15,370 bases of DNA from DASZHC01 sp035938215 (GCA_035938215.1 DASZHC010000204.1:1-15370), one strand, 5' to 3'. Shown: positions 7,169-13,705, counted from the first letter of the stretch. The notes: generated by a model from the letters alone, not told the origin. Program-made: numbers and translations.

Positions 7169-10024
7169 CTATTTCTGTGCGCGCAGAATATCGCGCAAAA
7201 CAAACGGCAGAATCCCACCGTTCTTGTAATAGTCCACCTCGATGGGAGTATCGATCCGCAAAACGAGGGGAACAGTCTCCCTCTTTCCGCCCTTGCGCTT
7301 GATTTCCAAATCCACGGCCTGACGCGGCTTGAGGTTCTGGTCAATACCCAGCAACGAAAACGTCTCCGAACCGTCGAGATGCAGTGTCTGGCCAGTCACC
7401 CCCTCTTGAAACTGCAGCGGAAGCACGCCCATCCCGACAAGATTGCTGCGATGGATCCTTTCAAAGCTCGCCGCTATGACCGCCTTGACTCCGAGCAGCC
7501 TCGAACCCTTCGCAGCCCAATCCCGACTCGACCCTGTGCCGTATTCATGCCCGGCGATGACGATTAGCGGCGTTTTTTCCTTCTGATACCGGGTTGCGGC
7601 GTCGAAAATCGACATCTGCTCACCGCTTGGATAATGGATTGTCACACCGCCTTCAACACCAGGCACCATTAGATTCTTGATTCGGACGTTGGCAAAAGTG
7701 CCCCGCGTCATCACCCGATCGTTTCCGCGCCGGCTGCCGTAACTATTAAAGTCAATCGGCTGCACTCCGCGTGCAATCAGATACTTCCCGGCGGGAGATG
7801 TCGGCTTGATCGCCCCCGCCGGCGAAATGTGATCGGTCGTCACCGAATCTCCAAAAATGCCAAGAGGTCGCGCATCCCGAATCTCTTCCATTGCTCCAAC
7901 CTCCATGGAGAAATTTTCGAAGAAAGGAGGTTCCTGGATATAGTCACTCTTCTCATCCCAGCTATAAAGGTCCCCGCTTGACGACGGAATCTCATTCCAT
8001 TTCGGATTCTGACTCGCAAAATCAGAATAAAGTCGTCGGAAGACCTCTGGGCTCAAAGCCGATGCCATAGCTTCTCTAATTTCTTCGAGCGACGGCCACA
8101 GATCCTTGAGATAGACGTCTTTCCCGGAACTATCCTTCCCGAGTGGTTCCTTCACCAGGTCAAGGTCGACGCGGCCGGCCAACGCAAATGCCACGACCAA
8201 AGGCGGCGACATCAAGAAATTGGCCTTGATATTCTGGTGAATGCGCGCCTCAAAATTTCGATTACCCGAAAGAACCGCGGCAGCGACGAAATCGTTCGAG
8301 GTAACGGCCTGCTCAATATTTGGATGAAGTGGACCGGAATTCCCGATACAGGTCGTGCAACCATATCCGACAATGTTAAATCCGAGCTGATCCAGATAGC
8401 TCTGTAAACCTGTCTTCGCGAGATAGTCGGTTACAACTCTTGAGCCCGGCGCCATAGAGGTCTTGACCGTTGGATTGACCTTGAGACCTCGTTCCACAGC
8501 CTTTTTTGCCAGAAGACCTGCTCCGAGCATGACGTTCGGATTGCTGGTATTTGTGCAACTGGTGATGGCGGCAATGAGAACGCTGCCGTGCCCGATTTCC
8601 GTTTCGGTTGGGCTGGATGCCGAAGCCCGGAAAACGGGGTTGTCTGGCGTTGGACGATTCTGGATCAATTCCGCCTCGTTTTTCGACAAGCCCTCTTCTG
8701 GATGGTTGGCAATTGTGTCGGTGGATGGCATCTGAATGTCAACGGTCGGACTGGAACCATTGATGTGCACCAGGACTCTGAGCGACAGGTCGCTAGGCTT
8801 TTTTCCGTAACCGCCTTCTGTCAGAGGCTTTTCGAAAAGGGTCTCAAACGTCTGCTTAAGCTCAGGAAGATTGATACGATCCTGGGGGCGTTTCGGGCCC
8901 GATACACTGGGTTCGACAGTTGCTAAATCCAAGTCAATGTCGACGCTGTATTCAACTTCCCCTTTGCGCGGCATCCCGAACATCCCCTGCGCCTTAAAGT
9001 AATTTTCGAATCGCTCGCACGCTTCCTCCGAGCGCCCGGTCAAACGCAGATAGTTGACCGATTCGGCATCGACCGGGAAAAAGCCCATCGTGGCACCATA
9101 CTCAGGAGCCATGTTCCCAATGGTCGCTCTATCAAACAACGGCAGCGACGCGGCGCCTTCACCATAAAATTCTACGAACTTTCCTACCACCTTCCTGGCT
9201 CGAAGCAACTGCGTAACGTGCAACGCCAGGTCCGTCGCAGTCACCCCTTCCCTCAATCGCCCGCTCATATGGACGCCAACAACTTCCGGGGTGAGAAAAT
9301 AGACCGGTTGCCCCAGCATCCCCGCCTCTGCCTCAATGCCTCCAACCCCCCAGCCGACGATTCCAAGGCCGTTAATCATCGTCGTGTGCGAGTCAGTGCC
9401 CACAAGAGTGTCCGGATAAAAGATCTCGCCTCGGTCCGTTTTTGTGCTTAGCACGCCCTTGGCCAGATATTCGAGATTGACTTGATGAACAATGCCAATC
9501 CCCGGAGGCACAACGCCAAAGGTCTTAAAGGCTTGTTGTCCCCATTTGAGAAACTGATAACGCTCCCGGTTGCGCTTGAACTCCATGTCAAGATTCAAGC
9601 CTAACGCCTCCGGCGAGCCAGCAAAATCGACTTGTACCGAGTGGTCAACCACCAGATCGACGGGCACAAGCGGTTCGATGACCTTCGGATCGCTATTCAC
9701 CTTCGCTACCGCCGCACGCATAGCCGCAAGGTCTACAAGCAGCGGCACTCCGGTGAAATCCTGCAGGACAATCCGCGCTACGACGAACGGAATCTCCTCC
9801 TTAATCGGATCTTTGGCATTCCAATTCGCCAGCCTTTGAATGTCTATCTCAGAAACCTTTTTGCCGTCACAGTTTCGAAGCACGGACTCGAGTACGATTC
9901 GGATACTGACGGGGAGCCTGGAGATTGTTCCCACACCCGCCTCCTCGAGCACTGGCAATGAGTAGTAAAAGCCTTCTTTACCTTGACCTGCATTAAAGGA
10001 ACGAAGCGCACTATTGGAAATCAT
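7169..10024 (-). CDS. acnA: Aconitate hydratase (AcnA/IRP1 type)
   Basis: Interconverts citrate and isocitrate in the TCA cycle with a [4Fe-4S] cluster. The three cluster cysteines are present: C490 in TSCTNTSNP, and C556 and C559 in GYGCTTCIGNSGPL. Other hallmarks are QDFTGVP (88-94), DHSVQVD (127-133), VGTDSHTTMINGLG (208-221), GPKRPQDR (376-383), and in the C-terminal swivel domain GDSVTTDHISPAG, FNSYGSRRGND and the GTGSSRDWAAKG loop. At 951 residues it is longer than the usual 890-900. About 55 extra residues lie between GPKRPQDR and the first cysteine (roughly 405-475), Pro/Ser/Glu-rich at the end. The ATG overlaps the TGA of the peroxiredoxin remnant (ATGA), with a weak GGGTAAG 8 bases before it. 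The promoter at 10340-10368 probably drives it. No lesion is seen. Confidence 0.97.
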   Translation of the reverse strand: MISNSALRSFNAGQGKEGFYYSLPVLEEAGVGTISRLPVSIRIVLESVLRNCDGKKVSEIDIQRLANWNAKDPIKEEIPFVVARIVLQDFTGVPLLVDLAAMRAAVAKVNSDPKVIEPLVPVDLVVDHSVQVDFAGSPEALGLNLDMEFKRNRERYQFLKWGQQAFKTFGVVPPGIGIVHQVNLEYLAKGVLSTKTDRGEIFYPDTLVGTDSHTTMINGLGIVGWGVGGIEAEAGMLGQPVYFLTPEVVGVHMSGRLREGVTATDLALHVTQLLRARKVVGKFVEFYGEGAASLPLFDRATIGNMAPEYGATMGFFPVDAESVNYLRLTGRSEEACERFENYFKAQGMFGMPRKGEVEYSVDIDLDLATVEPSVSGPKRPQDRINLPELKQTFETLFEKPLTEGGYGKKPSDLSLRVLVHINGSSPTVDIQMPSTDTIANHPEEGLSKNEAELIQNRPTPDNPVFRASASSPTETEIGHGSVLIAAITSCTNTSNPNVMLGAGLLAKKAVERGLKVNPTVKTSMAPGSRVVTDYLAKTGLQSYLDQLGFNIVGYGCTTCIGNSGPLHPNIEQAVTSNDFVAAAVLSGNRNFEARIHQNIKANFLMSPPLVVAFALAGRVDLDLVKEPLGKDSSGKDVYLKDLWPSLEEIREAMASALSPEVFRRLYSDFASQNPKWNEIPSSSGDLYSWDEKSDYIQEPPFFENFSMEVGAMEEIRDARPLGIFGDSVTTDHISPAGAIKPTSPAGKYLIARGVQPIDFNSYGSRRGNDRVMTRGTFANVRIKNLMVPGVEGGVTIHYPSGEQMSIFDAATRYQKEKTPLIVIAGHEYGTGSSRDWAAKGSRLLGVKAVIAASFERIHRSNLVGMGVLPLQFQEGVTGQTLHLDGSETFSLLGIDQNLKPRQAVDLEIKRKGGKRETVPLVLRIDTPIEVDYYKNGGILPFVLRDILRAQK

Positions 10025-10292
10025 ATTTTCTTACCCAAGCTAATTTTATGTAGTTCTGCCTTGATAGCCTCGAATTTTGGAAGGTCTTTCGAGTTGTCAG
10101 TGCTTTCGGCGTACCAAATGACGCGACTTTTTTCCAGAATGAAACCGATCGCTGCGCAACTCTTCCCATACCTAGGTTGCGCTCGGGTCCAAAGGTCTCG
10201 AGATTTTCGCTCAGCGTTGCTATTTTGAGGCCGTACGCGCCCTTAGAACTAAGGGCGAAATCAGGGGCCTCCGTTGCGATTGAAAGAGCCAT
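10021..10292 (-). pseudogene. Peroxiredoxin (AhpC/TSA family) remnant, catalytic centre deleted and frameshifted
   Basis: The first 30 or so codons read MALSIATEAPDFALSSKG...LKIATLSENL, the typical start of an AhpC/TSA-family peroxiredoxin. Immediately afterwards the sequence jumps to material resembling the family's end (NLGMGRVAQRS). After a -1 shift at about 10142-10148 the other frame gives FILEKSRVIWYAEST, then DLPKFEAIKAELHK and a TGA at 10021-10023. This matches the usual FVID-x-x-G-x-I-R-Y ... DLP-x-F-x-A-I end. About 70 residues of an intact protein of about 155 are missing, including the peroxidatic cysteine. Loss of one T from the run at 10142-10144 (read on the minus strand) would explain the frameshift. 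The original stop still overlaps the acnA start by ATGA, so an intact ancestor would have been the first gene of a peroxiredoxin-acnA operon. Confidence 0.82.
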
Positions 10293-10339
10293 AACTTGTA
10301 TTGAAATGTGCCGCCCCCTTTTCCAATAGCGAATTTTTA

Positions 10340-10368
10340 ACTATAGAAAGGCCGCAATTGGGGGTCAA
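10340..10368 (-). promoter_or_regulatory. Sigma70-type promoter for the peroxiredoxin remnant and acnA
   Basis: On the minus strand TTGACC (10368-10363) and TATAGT (10345-10340) are separated by 17 bases, close to consensus in both boxes. The start point would be near 10333, about 40 bases before the peroxiredoxin ATG at 10292. It is the best promoter in the window and would transcribe acnA through the dead gene. Confidence 0.65.
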
Positions 10369-10500
10369 TGCTGAATCGTGCCGGAAGGCCATACGAAAAT
10401 GACCACCTCGCTCGGGAAGCAAACGTGGCGCGCAAAAAAGCACGGTGCGGGGGTCTCCATGCGCTTTTGCCGGGTTGCGGAGTTCGGGAGTTTTGGGGTT

Positions 10501-11105
10501 CTAATGCACCGTCTCCTAAATCCCTCTGGTTTCGCCGCAAGTCAGTTGGCTGTTTTTCAAGGCGCGAGCGAAGCGCCCATCCCGCCCCACTTTTATGCAG
10601 CCCGGGAGAGACCAAGAGTACCAGGAATATGGAAGTGGAGCGGGATGCGCCCTCTAACGCCAGTCCGGCTCGGACCGTTTTGCCGGGCGGCCCATCTTGA
10701 ACGCAACGAAGCCCAAGGGATTTAGGAGACGGTACACTGGTGCGTCGAGTCACTCGATGGACTAGGTTCCGTTGTGGGATACAAAAAGCGTCTCGCATCT
10801 ATGGCAATCTGTGAAATCTGTGGCTCAATTTCGGGCTGTGAGTTCGTTCACCGTTCGCCGTGCGGAGTTCTGGGTTCGGCATCTGTGTTAAAATTTCGGT
10901 CCGGCAATAGCCCAGGCCACCTCGCCCAACCGGGCGCTGTACCCAACGCGATCTTAATACCGTTACATCTCGCTGGTCTGAGGCGCGGCCTGGCTAATCA
11001 ATCTAGATATGCTCGTCGCTACCGCCAGTCCGGCTCGGACCGCCTTGAAAAACAGCCAACTGACCAGCGGCCACGTCACCACTTATATGCGAGACGGTGC
11101 ACTAG
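10501..11105. repeat. Nested inverted-repeat block (MITE-like or REP cluster)
   Basis: The block is bounded by CTAATGCACCGTCTC (10501-10515) and GAGACGGTGCACTAG (11091-11105), inverted with one mismatch. Inside the ends, 24 bp at 10541-10564 are repeated perfectly in inverse at 11041-11064. An 18-bp perfect inverted repeat lies at 10508-10525 and 10716-10733. A 20-bp direct repeat (CGCCAGTCCGGCTCGGACCG) lies at 10658-10677 and 11023-11042. A further imperfect pair is CATCCCGCCCCACT (10578-10591) with AGTGGAGCGGGATG (10634-10647). Three related end units of about 65-83 bp are thus recognisable (10501-10564 inverted, 10658-10738, 11023-11105). No transposase and no target duplication are seen. 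Long ORFs here overlap on both strands and look accidental. Confidence 0.72.
10797..10887. repeat. ATCTGTG short repeats inside the spacer
   Basis: ATCTATGG (10797) is followed by AATCTGTG at 10806-10813 and 10815-10822 and ATCTGTG at 10881-10887. This kind of degenerate AATCTGTGAAATCTGTGG spacer sequence is often met between genes in some Verrucomicrobia and Bacteroidetes. It has no known role and is distinct from the GAGACGG boxes that surround it. The rest of the gene-free stretch 10369-11187 shows no tRNA, no coding bias that I can see and no transposase. Confidence 0.4.
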
Positions 11106-11187
11106 CAAGAGTCTGTTATCGAATTGCTAATGCACGATCCCGCTGCCATCGCATTGCCGGCCGATTGTAATACCCATTTTTAAAAAA

Positions 11188-11220
11188 GGTTTTTACACGA
11201 AAACAAAAACCCGCTAAGAT
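11188..11220 (+). promoter_or_regulatory. Promoter of the winged-helix-like gene, with overlapping inverted repeat
   Basis: TTTACA (11192-11197) and TAAGAT (11215-11220) are separated by 17 bases and point to a transcription start near 11227, only a few bases before the GTG at 11230. An inverted repeat GGTTTTT (11188-11194) / AAAAACC (11205-11211) covers the -35 box and the spacer and could be an operator. The site was found by eye and is moderately convincing. Confidence 0.45.
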
Positions 11221-11229
11221 CCAGAATTA

Positions 11230-11610
11230 GTGCAGCTAACATCTAAACAACTAATGGAGGCCGCCCAGATCGCGGAGCAAATTGAATCGCTTGAGCAGCG
11301 TTTGAACGAGCTTTTTCGATCCGGCGAAAGTCAGAAAAACCAGACAGGCAAAACGCCTGTACAACAAGCAAATTCTTCAACCCCTAGGACTCCGCGCGTC
11401 CTTAAGGGCGAACGCGGAACGTTAAGACCGGCGGTGGTGGAACTCCTCAAGAAAAGCAAAAACCCGCTCAGAGCAGCAGACATTTACGATGCGCTTCTTT
11501 CGCAGGGTTACCGCTTCACATTTGGACAACCAAAGAAGGTACTCGGTATACGATTATACAAGATGGCCGGAGTTCAGCCGCTAGGCGGAGGTCTTTTCAA
11601 GGCGAAATAG
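11230..11610 (+). CDS. Small protein with N-terminal coiled coil and C-terminal winged-helix-like (HARE-HTH-like) domain
   Basis: 126 residues. Residues 4-31 (LTSKQLMEAAQIAEQIESLEQRLNELF) form a heptad-like helix. A Gln/Pro/Thr-rich basic linker (32-58) follows. The C-terminal part (59-126: LRPAVVELLKKSKNPLRAADIYDALLSQGYRF, a short turn, then LGIRLYKMAGVQPLGGGLFKAK) has the helix-helix-helix-hairpin pattern of winged helices that ask for a 'do not grow older than' helix I-Y-D-A-L-x-x-x-G, as in HARE-HTH domains. It may be a DNA-binding regulator or nucleoid protein; no target is known. The start is the GTG at 11230, because the coiled coil begins there; an ATG at 11254 would trim it and has no better ribosome site. 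The transcript would be almost leaderless. It stands alone between the repeat block and the convergent sigma gene. Confidence 0.7.
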   Translation: MQLTSKQLMEAAQIAEQIESLEQRLNELFRSGESQKNQTGKTPVQQANSSTPRTPRVLKGERGTLRPAVVELLKKSKNPLRAADIYDALLSQGYRFTFGQPKKVLGIRLYKMAGVQPLGGGLFKAK

Positions 11611-11705
11611 CAGCTATCTCCCCAATTCAAACTCTCAGCCCGCTGTTCTGAGACGCCCGCTATACAACGGGACAGGACACTAGGAGTGCAAAAACTGCGC
11701 TAACC

Positions 11706-11735
11706 CGCATTTCTCACGTCCCCGTGAGAAATGCG
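11706..11735. repeat. Perfect 13-bp hairpin CGCATTTCTCACG/CGTGAGAAATGCG
   Basis: A perfect 13-bp inverted repeat with a four-base TCCC loop, 96 bp past the winged-helix gene and 160 bp from the end of the sigma gene. Partial matches extend the stem on both sides (GCGCTAACC left, AACGCGGCGC right). No T-run follows, so it looks more like a dispersed intergenic palindrome (REP-like) than a terminator. Confidence 0.65.
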
Positions 11736-11818
11736 AACGCGGCGCTGGCATTTGTTGTGGCTACCTGCGTACCGCAGAGTGTTTTTTACGCTAACTAAAC
11801 TAAACGGATACGATTTCG

Positions 11819-11870
11819 GGGCCGGCAAGCTGCTTCCCAAGCGGCTTTGCGACGGGTGCCGGCCCGTTTT
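11819..11870. terminator. Structured hairpin between convergent genes, candidate terminator
   Basis: GGGCCGGCA (11819-11827) pairs with TGCCGGCCC (11857-11865); inside it GCTGCTT-CCC-AAGCGGC forms a second, imperfect stem. GTTTT follows on the plus strand. It lies 209 bp after the winged-helix gene and 27 bp past the end of the sigma factor frame (11897), so it could end both convergent transcripts. Confidence 0.45.
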
Positions 11871-11896
11871 CATCGCAACCTTGCGGGCTGCGACAC

Positions 11897-12124
11897 TCAG
11901 GCTAAGACGCTCTTCATATATGCCCGCAACAGTCGAAGCGTTTGCGTATGGATTTGGCAAATCCTGGATTCGGTGACTCCGAAGCAGGCCGCGATTTCGG
12001 CGATCTTCATATTCTCGTAGTAGTACATCGCCAGCACTCGCTTTTGTATGTCAGGCAGGTAAGTCATTCGCTCGGCAAGGAGCGCCAGAGCTTCTTTCCT
12101 TTCAAGGACGACGAAAGCTGGCAG
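11897..12124 (-). pseudogene. Sigma factor region 4 cut off by an in-frame TGA
   Basis: Directly after the TGA at 12127-12125 the same reading frame runs open for 75 codons to a TGA at 11899-11897. It encodes a clean sigma4 domain: ERKEALALLAERMTYLPDIQK, then RVLAMYYYENMKIAEIAACFG, then VTESRICQIHTQTLRLLRAYM. The LP-x-x-x-x-x-VL-x-x-YYY-E pattern and the helix-turn-helix (IAEIA...VTESRICQIH) that contacts the -35 box are intact. There is no frameshift, and the residues remain conserved on both sides of the stop. The part is thus the missing second half of the sigma gene just upstream (12125-12679) rather than a gene of its own; no obvious ribosome site or early ATG is seen before it. Confidence 0.85.
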
Positions 12125-12679
12125 TCAGGAGTCGTCAGGCACTGTTTCGTGAAGCGATTGATTCTCCGAATCCAACTCATCCTCATCAAAGGAGACAAAT
12201 TTAAGTTCTCTGACCTCGTCCTGCAGTTCGGCTAACTCTTCAGCTGTCATCTTCATTTCTGTGCAGAGATCCTCTTTGCAAACGATGCCTCCTCGTTCTT
12301 GCTCAAGCTTGTTGATTGCTAGGTCAAGCCGCTTGGCCTTCGAGCGTTTTCCCCGGCTCATCCAGTCATTGCGGCGAAGTTCATCCAGAATAGCTCCGCG
12401 AATTCGAGTGCTGGCATAGCTCGCAAAACTTCCCGCTTTGGAGGGGGCGTAATTTCGCGCGGCTGCAATCAATCCAGTCACGCCTATACTGTAAAGGTCA
12501 TCTACTTCAATGTTCTGCGGCAATCGGCGTTTCATCCGGTCGGCGATTGCGCGAACTTGCGGGAGGTATTCTTCAAGGATCCGTTCAAACGAAAACGTGT
12601 CGTTTTCAGCTGAGGTCGACGGACTCCCAGAGAGTGTTACGGGGGAACTTACCGACATCGGTTCGCTAATATTAATCAT
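12125..12679 (-). CDS. FliA/WhiG-family sigma factor (sigma28 type), truncated by an in-frame TGA
   Basis: 184 residues from the ATG at 12679, chosen because CAGGA lies 8 bases before it and the extra residues from upstream starts have no family likeness. Regions 1.2 and 2 are typical of sigma28-like factors: LEEYLPQVRAIADRMKRRLP (35-54), VDDLYSIGVTGLIAAARNYAPSK (59-81), FASYASTRIRGAILDELRRNDW (85-106). Region 3 follows (117-160) and an acidic linker (164-184) ends at the TGA (12127-12125). Without that stop the frame would continue through a complete region 4 to 11897, giving a normal 260-residue protein. As read, the product lacks -35 recognition and would be inactive or altered. No flagellar genes are in the window, so its regulon is unknown. 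It may be a recent pseudogene. Confidence 0.88.
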   Translation of the reverse strand: MINISEPMSVSSPVTLSGSPSTSAENDTFSFERILEEYLPQVRAIADRMKRRLPQNIEVDDLYSIGVTGLIAAARNYAPSKAGSFASYASTRIRGAILDELRRNDWMSRGKRSKAKRLDLAINKLEQERGGIVCKEDLCTEMKMTAEELAELQDEVRELKFVSFDEDELDSENQSLHETVPDDS

Positions 12680-12745
12680 TGCTTGAATCCTGAGCAGCCT
12701 TAAGCAGCGTCCGTGCCACGTCATGGAATACGCCTGAGAAAAATT

Positions 12746-12780
12746 TATAAGTACCTTATAGGTAGACATTTACACCTATA
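12746..12780 (-). promoter_or_regulatory. Overlapping palindromes upstream of the sigma factor gene
   Basis: TATAAG-TAC-CTTATA (12746-12760) is a perfect 6+3+6 palindrome. Overlapping it, TATAGGT (12757-12763) and ACCTATA (12774-12780) form a perfect 7-bp inverted repeat with a 10-bp spacer, so the half-sites are 17 bp apart centre to centre. They lie 67-101 bp before the sigma ATG in an AT-rich tract that would suit a promoter. An operator for a dimeric regulator is a reasonable guess, but I find no convincing -35 box to pair with them. Confidence 0.4.
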
Positions 12781-12866
12781 TCTAAGTCATGCGGTATCTT
12801 CTTTCACTGGGTTCTTGCAACGGGAGTTCCCTTTCATTTCCGGGAAGTTGAATCTCGATAACGGAA

Positions 12867-13592
12867 TCAATCCTCATCCACCACTGAGGCATTCACTTCG
12901 TTCCGATACCTTTGAATGGCGATTCGATACTCATTCTCGCCATTTCTGTAGGCCTGGCTCGAGATCGTTCCTTTTTGATACATCGCTTCCAGTCGCGACC
13001 GCTTCTTTTCGGCCGCCAGTCTTTGCTTCTCCAGACTCCTGCGCCCTATCCTTCGCATCGCGTCCAGGTTGGCCTCCCGTTGCCCTGTCTTCGAAGGTTC
13101 GCGGGCTACAGCCGCGAAAACATCAGCTTTTGTTCTTGGAGCAATCTTCGAGCCGATAGAAGCGCTGAGTGCGTCCGTGGCCCCCTCCTCTGAAGCCGTC
13201 GCTCCGTCAACAGGACTTTCCGGAAACAAACGCCGACAACCTTCAGGGGTCGCGTGTGGGTCAACTTCCAACGCTGACGCAGGGGGATGCTCCTCGCCGC
13301 GCTTAGTTGCCAATACGTAGTTATCACTGAACGGCCTCGATCCGTCGGAATGCGGTCCTTTTGCGGCGATCAGCCAGATCTGTATGGCCCCCAAGAGCGC
13401 GAACATTGTCCCTGGAGCGGTGGCTTTGAGCATGATTTTCGCCGCGCGCCAGCTCAATTTCCGATCAGCGGGATAAGCCTTGATTCGCCGCATCATTAAG
13501 CGGTACCCAAAGTAGCAGAGGATGATCCCTCCAACGAGCCCAAGAAGGTCGTGGACCAATGATCCCAAAGCGATAACTGTATCAGGGTCCAT
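12867..13592 (-). CDS. Hypothetical two-TM membrane protein with SHOCT-like C-terminal segment
   Basis: 241 residues, not recognised as a named family. Two hydrophobic segments are clear (about 9-31, VHDLLGLVGGIILCYFGYRLMM region, and 55-77, KATAPGTMFALLGAIQIWLI). A low-complexity Ser/Ala/Glu-rich stretch (80-170) follows. Then comes a strongly basic helix (175-200, MRRIGRRSLEKQRLAAEKKR) running into LEAMYQKGTISSQAYRNGENEY (201-222). This last segment resembles the SHOCT motif (L-x-x-L-x-x-x-G-x-I-S/T-x-x-E/A-Y/F), a short oligomerisation or localisation tail. AAGGA lies directly before the ATG at 13592, too close for an ideal ribosome site. It is upstream of, and in the same direction as, the broken sigma gene, 187 bp away. 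Function is unknown. Confidence 0.6.
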   Translation of the reverse strand: MDPDTVIALGSLVHDLLGLVGGIILCYFGYRLMMRRIKAYPADRKLSWRAAKIMLKATAPGTMFALLGAIQIWLIAAKGPHSDGSRPFSDNYVLATKRGEEHPPASALEVDPHATPEGCRRLFPESPVDGATASEEGATDALSASIGSKIAPRTKADVFAAVAREPSKTGQREANLDAMRRIGRRSLEKQRLAAEKKRSRLEAMYQKGTISSQAYRNGENEYRIAIQRYRNEVNASVVDED

Positions 13593-13705
13593 TCCTTGTC
13601 TATCTGTACAACCTAACGCTCAGTTCGAAGAGGGGTTCCGTTCGGTTCTCCAGCGCGAAAAAGTATCCGGCTTTTGAATCGGTTTTTTCGAGAATACACA
13701 GTAGG

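Noticed and set aside
7118..7567. Plus-strand frame opposite the end of acnA
   Set aside because: It is the antisense shadow of the strongly conserved acnA C-terminus.
10337..10798. Minus-strand frame of 153 codons across the repeat block
   Set aside because: It lies wholly over inverted repeats and the acnA promoter, overlaps equally long frames on the plus strand (10368-10725), is rich in Arg/Ser/Pro as expected of a chance GC-rich frame, and has no recognisable domain.
10774..11130. Plus-strand frame of 118 codons in the same spacer
   Set aside because: It runs through AATCTGTG repeats and the right-hand repeat unit and has no domain likeness; taken as accidental.
10293..11229. tRNA or other structural RNA gene in the long spacer
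   Set aside because: I looked for a T-loop GGTTCRA-like motif with matching acceptor stem and found none; the folding potential is explained by the inverted repeats.
12080..12127. Selenocysteine insertion at the sigma factor TGA
   Set aside because: A hairpin can be drawn after the TGA, but the pairing is interrupted, the residue lies in a linker with no redox logic, and no selenoprotein sigma factor is known to me. Kept only as a minor alternative in the finding.
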